Source: Catenuloplanes indicus (GTDB lineage Bacteria; Actinomycetota; Actinomycetes; Mycobacteriales; Micromonosporaceae). From it: a DNA stretch of 64,000 nt. The DNA lies in assembly GCF_030813715.1 (NCBI RefSeq), contig NZ_JAUSUZ010000001.1, positions 7,564,001-7,628,000 of the forward strand, given 5' to 3'. Both the position numbers and the translations under genes were made by a program. Under the pieces are notes generated by a model. It was not told the origin of the DNA. It saw nothing but the letters and a program-made list of their open reading frames with translations, and made no database searches. The stretch's first letter is position 1, and each line of letters opens with the position of its first letter. Positions 18,190 through 26,891 of the stretch are shown here, in pieces.

Positions 18190-18849
18190 ATGCGGATTCT
18201 GCTGGTGGAGGACGACGTCCGGGTCGCCGCGGCGATGGTGTCGATGTTGCAGCGCGGCGGCTACCGGGTCGAGCACGCCGCGACCGTCGCCGCCGCGGTC
18301 TCCGCCGCGCCGTGTGACCTGGTCCTGCTCGACCTGAACCTGCCGGACGGGGACGGTGTCGACGTGTGCCGCGCGCTGCGGGCCCGCGACCCGGACCTGT
18401 GCATCATCGCGGTGACCGCGCGCGGCGAGGAGCGGGATCGGGTGGTCGGGCTGCGGATGGGTGCGGACGACTACGTGGTGAAGCCGTTCTCCATGGCCGA
18501 GCTGCAGGCCCGGATCGAGGCGCTGCTGCGCCGGACCACGCGGGTGCGCCGGTCCGCGGCCGAGACCGTGGAGGTCGGCCCGCTGCGCATCGACTACGCG
18601 GCCCGGACCGTGCAGGTCGACGGCCGCGCGGTCACGCTGACCCGCAAGGAGTTCGACATCCTGGCGTCGCTGGCCCGGCAGCCCGGCGTGGTGCTCAGCG
18701 GCGAGCGCCTGCTGCTCGACGTGTGGCAGACCACCTGGTCCGGCAAGCACACGCTGCAGGTGCACGTCGGCTCGCTGCGCGCCAAGCTCGGCCGCCCCGA
18801 CCTGGTGCAGAACGTTCGCGGCGTGGGATACCGTCTCTGCACCGAATGA
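18190..18849 (+). CDS. OmpR/PhoB-family response regulator
   Basis: This 219-residue response regulator has acidic residues EDD near the N-terminus, the phospho-acceptor Asp in LLDLNLPDGDG (about residue 49), Thr in AVTARG and Lys in VVKPFS. A C-terminal winged helix (residues 125-218) follows, with LTRKEFDILASLARQPG and VRGVGYRL. The histidine kinase starts 17 bp downstream, so this is a standard pair. A TAXI-type solute-binding protein is convergent right after the kinase. TAXI proteins and two-component pairs are sometimes functionally linked, so that ligand is a candidate signal (inference). Confidence 0.92.
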   Translation: MRILLVEDDVRVAAAMVSMLQRGGYRVEHAATVAAAVSAAPCDLVLLDLNLPDGDGVDVCRALRARDPDLCIIAVTARGEERDRVVGLRMGADDYVVKPFSMAELQARIEALLRRTTRVRRSAAETVEVGPLRIDYAARTVQVDGRAVTLTRKEFDILASLARQPGVVLSGERLLLDVWQTTWSGKHTLQVHVGSLRAKLGRPDLVQNVRGVGYRLCTE

Positions 18850-18865
18850 TCCGGGCGGAGGTGCG

Positions 18866-20260
18866 GTGCGCAGGCGACTGGTGACCACCTACGTGCTGCT
18901 GCTCTGCCTGGTCCTGCTGGCGCTGGAGATCCCGCTGGCCGTGTCGCTGACCGGGCGGGAGACCGAGCGGGTGCTCTCCGACCGGATCGCCGACACCACC
19001 CGGCTGGCCTCGCTCGCGGTGCCCGCGGTGCGCAGCGGCGAGTTCGCCTCGCTCCTCGACGAGCTGGGCCGCTACCACGAGCTGTACGGCATCGGCGCCA
19101 CCTTCGTCGACCTGGACCGGCGGCCCTGGATCGGGTTCGGCGGCGACCCGCTCACCGCGGACCACGCGGCCGCGGCGGTCCGGGGCGCCCTGGCCGGCCG
19201 GGTGGTCGGCACGCCCGGCACGCTCTGGCCGTGGGAGTCCCGCCCGCTGGTGGTGGCCGTGCCGGTGGACGACGGCGGCGCGGTGCTCGGCGCGATCGTC
19301 ACGGTCTCGCCGACCGACGGCAACCGCGGCGCGATCCTGCTCGCCTGGGCGCAGCTCGGCCTGCTCGGCGCGGCCGCGGTCGCGGTCTGCGTGCTGGCCG
19401 CGCTCCGGCTGGCCGGCTGGGTGCTGCACCCGGTGACCCGGCTGGACGAGGTCACCCATCAGATCGCGGCCGGGCACGGCGGCGCCCGGGTGCACCCCGG
19501 CGTCGGCCCGCCGGAGCTGCGCCGGCTCTCCGCCAGCTTCAACGAGATGGCGGACGCGGTCGCGGACTCGCTGGAACGCCAGCGGTCGTTCGTCGCGCAC
19601 GCCAGCCATCAGCTGCGCAACCCGCTGACCGTGCTCCGGCTGCGGGTGGAGAGCCTGGGCATGGCGCTGACCGACGACGACGCCCGGGAGGACCACCGGT
19701 TCGCGCTGGAGGAGACCGACCGGTTCGCCCAGATGCTGGACGGCCTGCTGGCGCTGGCCCGTGCCGAGCGGGGCGGCCACCGCACCGAGACGGTCGACGC
19801 GGTCGACGCGGTCCGCCGCCGCGAGCTGGCCTGGCAGCCGCTCACCGCGCACCGGGAGGTCACGCTCCGGGTCGCCGTGCCGGACGAGCCGCACTACGTC
19901 GAGCAGGTCGCGACCGCGCTGGACCAGTCGCTGGACGCGCTGATCGACAACGCGCTGAAGTTCACGCCGCCCGGCGGCACGGTAGAGGTGACCGTGGCCT
20001 CCCGGGACGGCGGCGTCGAGGTGACCGTGCGCGACACCGGACCGGGCATGACCGCCGAGCAGTGCCGCCAGGCCACCGAGCGGTTCTGGCGCGCACCGGA
20101 CGCGCAGAACGTCGACGGTGCCGGCCTCGGTCTGCCGATCGTCGCGGTGCTGGTCGACGCGTCCGGCGGCCGCCTCACGCTCGCCCCGGCCGGCCCGCGC
20201 GGCCTGGAGGCCCGCCTCTGGTGGCGCCCCGGCACACCGGTCCCGGCGGCGCTGCCGTGA
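18866..20260 (+). CDS. Sensor histidine kinase (HAMP, HisKA, HATPase)
   Basis: This 464-residue membrane kinase has helix 1 at residues 7-28, an extracytoplasmic sensor region to about 155, helix 2 (LLGAAAVAVCVLAALRLAG), a HAMP linker, and HisKA with the phospho-acceptor His in HASHQLRNPL (about 247). The ATP domain has the N box LIDNALKFTPPGG and G boxes DTGPGM and GAGLGLPIV. The GTG at 18866 is preceded by GGGCGGAGG. All catalytic motifs are intact. It acts with the response regulator immediately upstream. Confidence 0.92.
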   Translation: MRRRLVTTYVLLLCLVLLALEIPLAVSLTGRETERVLSDRIADTTRLASLAVPAVRSGEFASLLDELGRYHELYGIGATFVDLDRRPWIGFGGDPLTADHAAAAVRGALAGRVVGTPGTLWPWESRPLVVAVPVDDGGAVLGAIVTVSPTDGNRGAILLAWAQLGLLGAAAVAVCVLAALRLAGWVLHPVTRLDEVTHQIAAGHGGARVHPGVGPPELRRLSASFNEMADAVADSLERQRSFVAHASHQLRNPLTVLRLRVESLGMALTDDDAREDHRFALEETDRFAQMLDGLLALARAERGGHRTETVDAVDAVRRRELAWQPLTAHREVTLRVAVPDEPHYVEQVATALDQSLDALIDNALKFTPPGGTVEVTVASRDGGVEVTVRDTGPGMTAEQCRQATERFWRAPDAQNVDGAGLGLPIVAVLVDASGGRLTLAPAGPRGLEARLWWRPGTPVPAALP

Positions 20261-20281
20261 CCGGCCCCGCACGGGCCGCGC

Positions 20282-21187
20282 TCAGGGCTTGACCGAGCGG
20301 TAGTAGCGGGCCGCCCCGGGGTGCAGCGGCAGCGGCATCGTCGCGATCGCCGAGCGCAGATCAAGAGCTTCGATCGCGGGGTACGTGGCGGCCAGCTCGT
20401 CGCGGTGCGCCAGCAGCAGGCGAGTCACCTCGTACGCCAGGTCGTCCGGCATCGCGGCGGACGCGACCAGCAGCGTCGGGTCGGCGATCGTGGCGGCCGG
20501 CGGCGTGCGGTAGGCGGAACCGGGCACGTTCCACACCGTGCTGCCCAGCGTGCCGGCCCAGCCGGACAGGTCCAGCAGCCGGATCCGCAGCGTGTCGCTG
20601 AGCCGCCGCAGCCCGGCGACCGGCAGGCCACCGGCGAAGAAGAACGCGTCCAGCTCGCCGCGGGACAGCGCGCCCGCGGCGTCGTCCAGGCCGAGTTCGC
20701 GCCGGACGAAGGCGTCGGCCGGCAATCGCGCCGCGGTCAGCAGCCGGCCGGCCGCGACCGCGGTGCCGGAGCCGGGCGCGCCGACCGACACCCGCCGGCC
20801 GCGCAGGTCCGCCACCGTCGTGATCGGACTGTCCGCGTGCACGACCAGGTGCAGCAGGTCCTCGTAGACGCGGGCCAGCGCGGTCACCGACGACTCCGGC
20901 GACAGCACACCGGTCTGCGCGAAACCGATCTCGGTCTCGCCGCGCTCGACCAGCGCGACCGCGGCGGCCGACGCGGTGGTGGTCACCACGGACACCTGGA
21001 CGCCGGGCAGCTGCCGGTCGATCAGCGAGGCCAGCTCACGGCCGATGTCGTCGGCGCCGGTCGCGACCCGGATCCGGTGTGCCTCCGGTGCGCGGCTGGA
21101 GCAGGCGGCGGTGCCGCGGAGCAGGGCGAGCCCGCCCAGGCCGGCGAGCAGGGCGCGGCGGGGGAGCGCATTCACGGGAGCGTTCAT
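20282..21187 (-). CDS. TAXI-family solute-binding protein
   Basis: This 301-residue protein has an N-terminal export signal (RRALLAGLGGLALLRGTAAC) whose Cys could be lipidated. The periplasmic binding fold has the TAXI-type motifs ATGADDIGRELA, IGFAQTGVL, RGRRVSVGAPGSGT and a C-terminal PLPLHPGAARYYR. TAXI proteins normally serve TRAP transporters. No TRAP membrane subunit is present here, so it may act as a sensor ligand-binder for the convergent two-component system. The ATG at 21187 is preferred over one seven codons upstream because it starts just before the signal peptide. Confidence 0.82.
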   Translation of the reverse strand: MNAPVNALPRRALLAGLGGLALLRGTAACSSRAPEAHRIRVATGADDIGRELASLIDRQLPGVQVSVVTTTASAAAVALVERGETEIGFAQTGVLSPESSVTALARVYEDLLHLVVHADSPITTVADLRGRRVSVGAPGSGTAVAAGRLLTAARLPADAFVRRELGLDDAAGALSRGELDAFFFAGGLPVAGLRRLSDTLRIRLLDLSGWAGTLGSTVWNVPGSAYRTPPAATIADPTLLVASAAMPDDLAYEVTRLLLAHRDELAATYPAIEALDLRSAIATMPLPLHPGAARYYRSVKP

Positions 21188-21282
21188 GAGTTCGCACAAG
21201 TTTGGCACAAATCCCGGTCGTGAACGCGCTATGAACGGCCGACCTCCGACACGGTGTTACGAACGGAAGGAGGAGGACCACC

Positions 21283-21975
21283 ATGAGTTTCCTCACCAGC
21301 ACCTTCGTGACGGCTTTCGAGGCGGCCTGCCTGATCCGCGCCGCGCGCCCGGTCCGGCCGGCCGAGACGCGCCGGCCGCGGCTCGCCGACGTGCACCGGA
21401 TGGCCGCGCCACAGGGCGACGCCGCGGCCGAGTTCGACAGCGAGGAGGCGGCCGAGCGGCTGACCATGCTGCTCGCGACGCTCGGCTACCAGGCGCGCAG
21501 CGCGGAGCGCGACGGCGGCGGCGTGCGCCGGTACGCGGTACAGCAGGTGACGATCGCGGAGCCGGACCGCGTCGCGGCGGACCGGATGATGGTCACCTCC
21601 TGGCAGCGCGGCCGGCAGCGGCTGCTGGCCACCGACCCGCTCGGCTCCACGTCGCCGCAGGCCGCGCACCGGGTCGTGCTGGCCCGCGCGGCCTGGAACG
21701 CCGGCGTGCTGGTCGGCCGGCTCCGCCCGCGGCACAGCCAGCTGCGCATCGGCATCGCGGAGCCGGACATGGTCGCGGTGCTGGTCCGCGCGGCCCGCCT
21801 GGCCGGCGTGCCGAGCAGCGTGAGCAAGCGGTCCGGCTGCTTCGTGATCGCGGTGCCCGAGCAGTCCACGTCCTCGCTGGTCAATTACGAACTCCCCGGC
21901 ACCGGCCGCCCGGCCCGCCGGCATGCCCTGAACCCGCGGCACGGCCGCCCCACACCCCGGCTGGCGGCCGCCTGA
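21283..21975 (+). CDS. Protein with WhiA N-terminal-like domain, no HTH
   Basis: A 230-residue protein with a strong site GGAGGAGG before the ATG at 21283. Two stretches align by eye with the degenerate homing-endonuclease-like N-terminal half of WhiA: FDSEEAAERLTMLLATLGYQ followed by GGGVRRYAV (WhiA has an LDT..AARRL...GG.RR pattern), and AAWNAGVLVGRL with EPDMVAVLVRAARLAGVP (WhiA has AAWRGAFLA and a PEAALALVGAARRL pattern). WhiA's C-terminal helix-turn-helix is absent; the last 35 residues are basic and disordered. Homology is my recognition and has not been tested. It is followed by a strong terminator, so it is probably monocistronic. Confidence 0.5.
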   Translation: MSFLTSTFVTAFEAACLIRAARPVRPAETRRPRLADVHRMAAPQGDAAAEFDSEEAAERLTMLLATLGYQARSAERDGGGVRRYAVQQVTIAEPDRVAADRMMVTSWQRGRQRLLATDPLGSTSPQAAHRVVLARAAWNAGVLVGRLRPRHSQLRIGIAEPDMVAVLVRAARLAGVPSSVSKRSGCFVIAVPEQSTSSLVNYELPGTGRPARRHALNPRHGRPTPRLAAA

Positions 21976-21990
21976 CCGCGTGCTCCTCCC

Positions 21991-22032
21991 GGCGTGCCGG
22001 CCCCCGTGCCACGGGGGCCCGGCACGCCTTTT
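21991..22032 (+). terminator. Strong rho-independent terminator
   Basis: A long GC stem (GGCGTGCCGG plus CCCCCGT, pairing with ACGGGGG and CCGGCACGCC with one bulged C) is followed by TTTT. It lies 16 bp after the stop of the WhiA-like gene and isolates it from the symporter leader region. Confidence 0.85.
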
Positions 22033-22300
22033 GTGCGGAGCGGCGAGCACGGCAGGGTTTTTCGTGACCACCACGGGACGGACAGGGAGGCCGCCCGCGG
22101 CCGACCGGTGCCCGCGGGAGCGTGCGGAAGGTGACCACGCCGGATGCGGGCGGACAAAGGCCCTTCGGATCTTATTCCTACTTGCTGGATAGAGTTACAC
22201 GTCACATCGAGCCACTTTTCACTGGCTATGCGTCACGATTCGGCGTTAGAGTCCCGCTGGCCCGATCGTCGGGCGAGTGGAACATCCGTGGGGAGGCGTC

Positions 22301-22375
22301 GTGCACCAGTCGCTGACGCGCCGTCGCCACGTCGACCACATGCGAGTCTCCAGCACTCTCTGTCCGGCTCGCTGA
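22301..22375 (+). CDS. Cys-type attenuator leader peptide upstream of symporter
   Basis: A 24-codon frame from GTG, preceded by GGGGAGG (22290-22296), encodes VHQSLTRRRHVDHMRVSSTL followed by CPAR and a stop. The core RRHVD-x-x-R-x-x-S-x-x-C matches short actinobacterial 'putative leader peptides' that I know from upstream of sulfur and cysteine genes, where ribosome progress through the Cys codon is thought to control the downstream gene. The stop lies 45 bp before the symporter start, and the gap holds a C-rich stretch (CCCCCC, then ACCCC and TTTTT) that could serve attenuation. It is below the size most gene finders report. Confidence 0.72.
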   Translation: MHQSLTRRRHVDHMRVSSTLCPAR

Positions 22376-22420
22376 GCCCTTCCCCCCGGACGGACACCCC
22401 TTTTTCCCTGGAGCTTCCCC

Positions 22421-23764
22421 GTGTTCGCACGTATCCGAAAAATCCCTTTCTCTGTGCAGATACTGGCCGGTCTGGTGCTCGGCGTGGTCCTCGGACTCGT
22501 CGCCCGGCAGCTGGGCCCGGTCGCGGACGGCAGCCCGAACTGGCTGACCAGCACGCTGGACACCGTCGGCAGCTCGTTCGTCACGCTGCTGCGCGTGCTG
22601 GTGGTGCCGCTGGTGGTCACCGCGATCATCGCCAGCATCGCCAATTTGCGCGGCGTGACCGGCGCGGCCCGGCTGGCCGGTCAGACGCTGCTCTGGTTCG
22701 CGATCACCGCGCTGATCTCCGTCGTGATCGGCATCGGCCTCGGCGTGATCCTGCAGCCCGGCAACCACACCTCGGTCGGCGAGGAGCTGGCCAAGGAGCC
22801 GAGCCGGGTCGGTGACTGGTGGGCGTTCCTGACCGGCCTGATCCCGAGCAACATCCTCGGTCTGTCCGCGAGCACCACGGTCCGCGAGTCCGGCGCCACC
22901 ACCAGCCTGTCGTTCAACGTGCTGCAGCTCGTGGTGATCGCGATCGCGATCGGCATCGCGGCACTGAAGACCGGCGAGAAGGCCGAGCCGTTCCTGGCGT
23001 TCAACCAGTCCGCGCTGTCCGTGGTGCAGACCGTGCTGTGGTGGGTCATCCGGCTCGCCCCGATCGGCACCATCGGTCTGCTCGGCAACGCGGTCGCCGG
23101 CTACGGCTGGGACGCGATCGGCTCGCTCGGCGTGTTCACCGGCGCGATCTACCTGGGCCTGGCGCTGGTGATCTTCGTCGTCTACCCGGTGCTGCTGAAG
23201 GCGCACGGGCTGTCGGTGCGACGCTGGTTCGCCACCACCTACCCGGCGCTCCAGCTGGCGTTCGTCTCGCGCAGTTCGCTCGGCACGCTGCCGGTCACCG
23301 AGCAGGTCACCGAGCGGCTGGGCGTGCCGCGCTCGTACGCCAGCTTCGCGGTCCCGCTCGGCGCCACCACCAAGATGGACGGGTGCGCCGCGATCTACCC
23401 GGCGCTGGCCGCGATCTTCGTGGCACAGTTCTTCGGCATCTCGCTCAGCATCCCGGACTACCTGCTGATCGTGCTGGTCTCGGTGCTCGGCTCGGCCGCC
23501 ACCGCGGGTACCACCGGCGCGACCGTGATGCTCACGCTGACGCTGTCCACGCTCGGCCTGCCGCTGGCCGGCGTCGGCCTGCTGCTGGCGATCGACCCGA
23601 TCCTGGACATGGGCCGCACCGCGGTGAACGTGGCCGGCCAGGCGCTGGTGCCGACGATCGTGGCCAAGCGCGAGGGCCTGCTCGACGAGGAGCAGTACGC
23701 GCACGCCACCGCGATACCGTCCGGCGACGTGACGCCGGCCCCGCGCGCGGCCGTCGTCGGCTGA
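22421..23764 (+). CDS. SDF-family dicarboxylate/amino acid:cation symporter
   Basis: This 447-residue membrane protein is in the SDF/DAACS family (GltP, DctA, TcyP). It has the N-terminal PFSVQILAGLVLGVVLG, the serine-rich re-entrant loop FVSRSSLGTLPVT, the TM7 motif ATTKMDGCAAIYP and the second hairpin AGTTGATVMLTLTL followed by DPILDMGRTAVNV. It imports a dicarboxylate or amino acid with H+ or Na+. The family includes the cystine importer TcyP, and the Cys-type leader peptide upstream makes cyst(e)ine a good candidate substrate (inference). The GTG at 22421 follows GGAG with 7-base spacing. Confidence 0.9.
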   Translation: MFARIRKIPFSVQILAGLVLGVVLGLVARQLGPVADGSPNWLTSTLDTVGSSFVTLLRVLVVPLVVTAIIASIANLRGVTGAARLAGQTLLWFAITALISVVIGIGLGVILQPGNHTSVGEELAKEPSRVGDWWAFLTGLIPSNILGLSASTTVRESGATTSLSFNVLQLVVIAIAIGIAALKTGEKAEPFLAFNQSALSVVQTVLWWVIRLAPIGTIGLLGNAVAGYGWDAIGSLGVFTGAIYLGLALVIFVVYPVLLKAHGLSVRRWFATTYPALQLAFVSRSSLGTLPVTEQVTERLGVPRSYASFAVPLGATTKMDGCAAIYPALAAIFVAQFFGISLSIPDYLLIVLVSVLGSAATAGTTGATVMLTLTLSTLGLPLAGVGLLLAIDPILDMGRTAVNVAGQALVPTIVAKREGLLDEEQYAHATAIPSGDVTPAPRAAVVG

Positions 23765-23774
23765 TCAGCGCGTG

Positions 23775-23809
23775 CTCCGCCCGGCCGTTCCCGTCACGGC
23801 CGGGCGGAG
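23775..23809. terminator. Hairpin between symporter and GGDEF-EAL genes
   Basis: A perfect 13-bp stem, CTCCGCCCGGCCG (23775-23787) with CGGCCGGGCGGAG (23797-23809), has a 9-base loop. It lies between the convergent genes and overlaps the last codons of the GGDEF-EAL gene. Confidence 0.65.
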
Positions 23810-26022
23810 TACACCGCGTCCGGTACGAAGTCCGGCTGCCGCACCGGCTTGCCGAAGTGGTAGCCCTGCGCCAGCCGGTAGCCGAGCCGGTACAGCTCGT
23901 CCGCCTGCTCCGGCGTCTCCACGCCCTCGGCCACCGCCTGCAGCCCGAGGCCGTCGCTGACCTGGATCAGCGCGGTGGCGATCACGGCGTGCCGGCCGGC
24001 CATGGTGACCTTGTCGACGAACGACTTGTCCACCTTCAGCACGTCCACCGGTACGGTCTGCAGCAGCGTCAGCGACGAGTGGCCGGTGCCGAAGTCGTCC
24101 AGCGCGATCCGTACGCCGCGGCGGTGCAGCGCCTCGACCGTGCGCAGCGCCTGGCCGCCGTCGAAGACCGCGGTCTCGGTCAGCTCCACCACCAGCTGTT
24201 CCGGCCGCAACCCCGTCTCGGCCAGCACCGCGGCGACCAGTCCGGCGAACCCGGGTTCGGCCAGCTGGCGGGCGGAGACGTTCACGCTGATCCGCTGCGG
24301 CGCGGCGGCGCCGTACTCGGCGAACCAGGTCACCGCCTGTGCGCACGCCTGGCGCAGGATCCACTCGCCCAGCTCGACGATCAGGCCGGTGTCCTCCGCG
24401 ATCGGCACGAACTCGGCCGGGCTGACGAACCCGCGCTCCGGGTGCGTCCACCGGACCAGCGCCTCCACCGACACGATCCGGCCCGCCGGCAGCTCCACGA
24501 TCGGCTGGTAGACCAGGTGGAACTGGCCCGCCTCGAGCGCGGCCCGCAGCTCCGCACCGGCCCGGGCCCGCACCGTGGCCTGCGCGTCCAGGTCCGCGGT
24601 GTAGCGCAGGTGCCGGCCGCCGCCGGCGCGCTTGGCCGCGTACATGGCCGCGTCCGCGCGGCGCAGCATCTCATCCGTGTCGATCTCTTCGCCGGTCTCG
24701 TTGCCGGCCGTGCCCACGCTCGCGCTGACCAGCAGCTGCTGGCCGTTCGCGCCGGCCGGGCAGCGCAGCGACGCGCTGATCCGCTCCGCGATCGCGGACA
24801 TCGCGGCCGGTGACACCTCACGGACCAGCACCGCGAACTCGTCGCCGCCCATCCGCGCCACCACGTCGTCGTCCCGGACCGCCTCGCGCAGCCGCTGCGC
24901 CACCACGGTCAGCAGCTGGTCGCCGGTGGCGTGCCCGAACGTGTCGTTGATCTCCTTGAACCCGTTCAGGTCGAGCACCGCGACCTGCACCAGGCCGTCG
25001 CGCAGCGCCACCGCGAGGTCCTGCTCGAACAGCCGCCGGTTCGCCAGCCCGGTCAGCTCGTCCGCCATGGCCAGCTGCTCCAGCTGGTCGGACTGCCGCT
25101 GCACGGTCGCGAAGAAACCGGACAGCCGGGCCAGCATCAGCGCGAACAGGATGACCGCGCCGACGCCGATCGCCTCGATGTCGACGTGTTCGGTGCCGCG
25201 CTGCGCCTCCGCGAACAGCACGGCCGGGACCAGCAGCGTGGACGCGGTCAGCATCGCGATCCGCTGCCAGCCGTCGTGCGGCGGCGGCCGGCGCACGACC
25301 GGGTCGTCACCGGACGGGTGCAGCGCCGCGCCCGCGAAACAGCAGTAGGAGAACAGGAACGCGCCGAAGACCGCGCGGTCCAGCAGCGGATCGACGCCCG
25401 GCAGCAGCGTGTAGCCGAGATTGCCGGCCAGCGCGGCCGTGCTGCCCAGCGTCAGCAGCCACACGCTCGGGCTGCGCCGCCCCGGCCGGATCAGCAGCGG
25501 GCCGACCACTGCGAACAACAGCACACCCGCGGTCGGGTACGCCGCGGTCACCGCCCGGACGAGCGCCGGCATCGTGTCGTCCCGGACGATCGGCCCGATC
25601 ACGAACAGCCAGTAGACCAGCCCGAGCCCGGTCGCGATCATCGCCGTGTCGATCACGGCGGCCAGCTCGCGCAGCCGCCGCTCCCGCGTCAACCGGAAGA
25701 TCGCCACCACGAACAGTGGGTACGCACCGAGGTACGCCGCGTCCGCCCACGACGGGTACGGGTGGGCACCGCCGACGATGGCCTGGTAGGCATAGATCTC
25801 GTCGCCGGCCACCCAGGCGACCAGCCCGGCCGCGAAGATCCACCACGGCCCCCGGTGCGCCGCCGCCTTCCGCCGCACGCCCGCGACCAGCAGCACCAGC
25901 GACGCGAACCCGACCACCGCGGACAACACGGCCGAGACCCGCCCGTCCGGCAGCCCGACGTAGACCAGACAGGCGAGCATCCCGCACACCGGCCACCACA
26001 GCCAGCCCCGCTCCGTCCCCAC
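23794..26022 (-). CDS. Membrane GGDEF-EAL bifunctional cyclic-di-GMP enzyme
   Basis: This 742-residue protein has about eight to nine N-terminal helices (residues 8-315, a MASE-like sensor). A diguanylate cyclase domain follows (about 330-490) with intact active site MGGDEFAVL. The C-terminal phosphodiesterase domain (about 495-735) has EAL in VSVEALVRW, ELTETAVF, LDDFGTGHSSL, LKVDKSFV and AEGVET. Both halves keep their catalytic residues, so the protein could make or degrade c-di-GMP, which controls development in filamentous actinomycetes. No RxxD inhibitory site is obvious before GGDEF. The ATG at 26022 starts MGTERGWLWW. Confidence 0.93.
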   Translation of the reverse strand: MGTERGWLWWPVCGMLACLVYVGLPDGRVSAVLSAVVGFASLVLLVAGVRRKAAAHRGPWWIFAAGLVAWVAGDEIYAYQAIVGGAHPYPSWADAAYLGAYPLFVVAIFRLTRERRLRELAAVIDTAMIATGLGLVYWLFVIGPIVRDDTMPALVRAVTAAYPTAGVLLFAVVGPLLIRPGRRSPSVWLLTLGSTAALAGNLGYTLLPGVDPLLDRAVFGAFLFSYCCFAGAALHPSGDDPVVRRPPPHDGWQRIAMLTASTLLVPAVLFAEAQRGTEHVDIEAIGVGAVILFALMLARLSGFFATVQRQSDQLEQLAMADELTGLANRRLFEQDLAVALRDGLVQVAVLDLNGFKEINDTFGHATGDQLLTVVAQRLREAVRDDDVVARMGGDEFAVLVREVSPAAMSAIAERISASLRCPAGANGQQLLVSASVGTAGNETGEEIDTDEMLRRADAAMYAAKRAGGGRHLRYTADLDAQATVRARAGAELRAALEAGQFHLVYQPIVELPAGRIVSVEALVRWTHPERGFVSPAEFVPIAEDTGLIVELGEWILRQACAQAVTWFAEYGAAAPQRISVNVSARQLAEPGFAGLVAAVLAETGLRPEQLVVELTETAVFDGGQALRTVEALHRRGVRIALDDFGTGHSSLTLLQTVPVDVLKVDKSFVDKVTMAGRHAVIATALIQVSDGLGLQAVAEGVETPEQADELYRLGYRLAQGYHFGKPVRQPDFVPDAVYSARP

Positions 26023-26067
26023 GCCCCCTTCATCGGCGTCCCAGCCCTCGTTCTGAGCGGCGCGCGC

Positions 26068-26796
26068 TCAGTGTTCGTGGGGGAGGAGGCGGCGCCAGGA
26101 GGCGGTGACGAGGCGGCCGGTGGGGAGGCGGTAGAGGTGCCAGTCGGCGGGGTCGGCGTGCGGGAGGGCGCGGATCGCGGCGCGGGCGGCGGGACCGCGC
26201 AGGTGGGTGACGGACTGCCATTGGTCCTTGCCGTCGAACGCCGGTGGGGTGACGTGCCGCGGCCACGGGCGGATCTCGCCCTCGGCGGTGTCCAGCGGGA
26301 CCGCGACCAGCTTGATCGCGTGCGGGCGGTAGCGCTCGCCGTGCATCCGTACCCGGGTGGCGGCCTTCTCCAGCGCGTCGTAGAGCGCGTACGTCGCGGC
26401 CGGGTACGCGCCGTACTGACGGTAGGTCTCCAGCGCGTAGGCGCTGAGCCGGCGGCCGCCGGCCCGGAAGTAGGTGTCCGGGGCGTCCGCGATCTGCGGG
26501 TCGTCCGGGCCGAGCGTGGCCGTGCCGTTCGCCGGATCGCGGACGACCGCGACGGCCTGGCGGACCAGCCGGTCCGTGTCGCGCAGCCGCCATCGGTGAG
26601 CGGCGTCCGCGATCGCGGTGCCGTCCCGGTAGACGACCAGCGCCGGGGCCCGCAGCGCGTTCCAGCCGGCCGGTACGAAGCCGCCGTCGTACCCGTACTC
26701 CAGCACCGGCCGGGCCGGTGCGGCCGATGCCGGGCCGGGCAGCCCGATCACCAGGCCGGCCGCGGCCACCCCGGTCAGAAGACTCCTGCGATCCAT
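26068..26796 (-). CDS. Secreted protein of unknown function (GGFVP/YxDG type)
   Basis: This 242-residue protein has a signal peptide starting MDRRSLLTGVAAAGLVIGL and ending ASA. The RR followed by hydrophobics could allow Tat export. The mature part begins with EYGYDGGFVPAGWN and APALVVYRDGTAI, a pattern I have seen in secreted actinobacterial proteins of unknown function. No catalytic motif is evident. The ATG at 26796 is chosen because it begins the signal peptide; upstream frames are proline-rich noise. It follows the next gene upstream (start 27371) after about 95 bp and may share its promoter. Confidence 0.6.
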   Translation of the reverse strand: MDRRSLLTGVAAAGLVIGLPGPASAAPARPVLEYGYDGGFVPAGWNALRAPALVVYRDGTAIADAAHRWRLRDTDRLVRQAVAVVRDPANGTATLGPDDPQIADAPDTYFRAGGRRLSAYALETYRQYGAYPAATYALYDALEKAATRVRMHGERYRPHAIKLVAVPLDTAEGEIRPWPRHVTPPAFDGKDQWQSVTHLRGPAARAAIRALPHADPADWHLYRLPTGRLVTASWRRLLPHEH

Positions 26797-26891
26797 GGTC
26801 GACCCCCGCTCGCGTGGACTGTGCCGGGCCAGACTGGCACCGTGACCAGCGGGACGAGGGGAGAACCCGGGAAGTCCACCCGGAGGGACGA

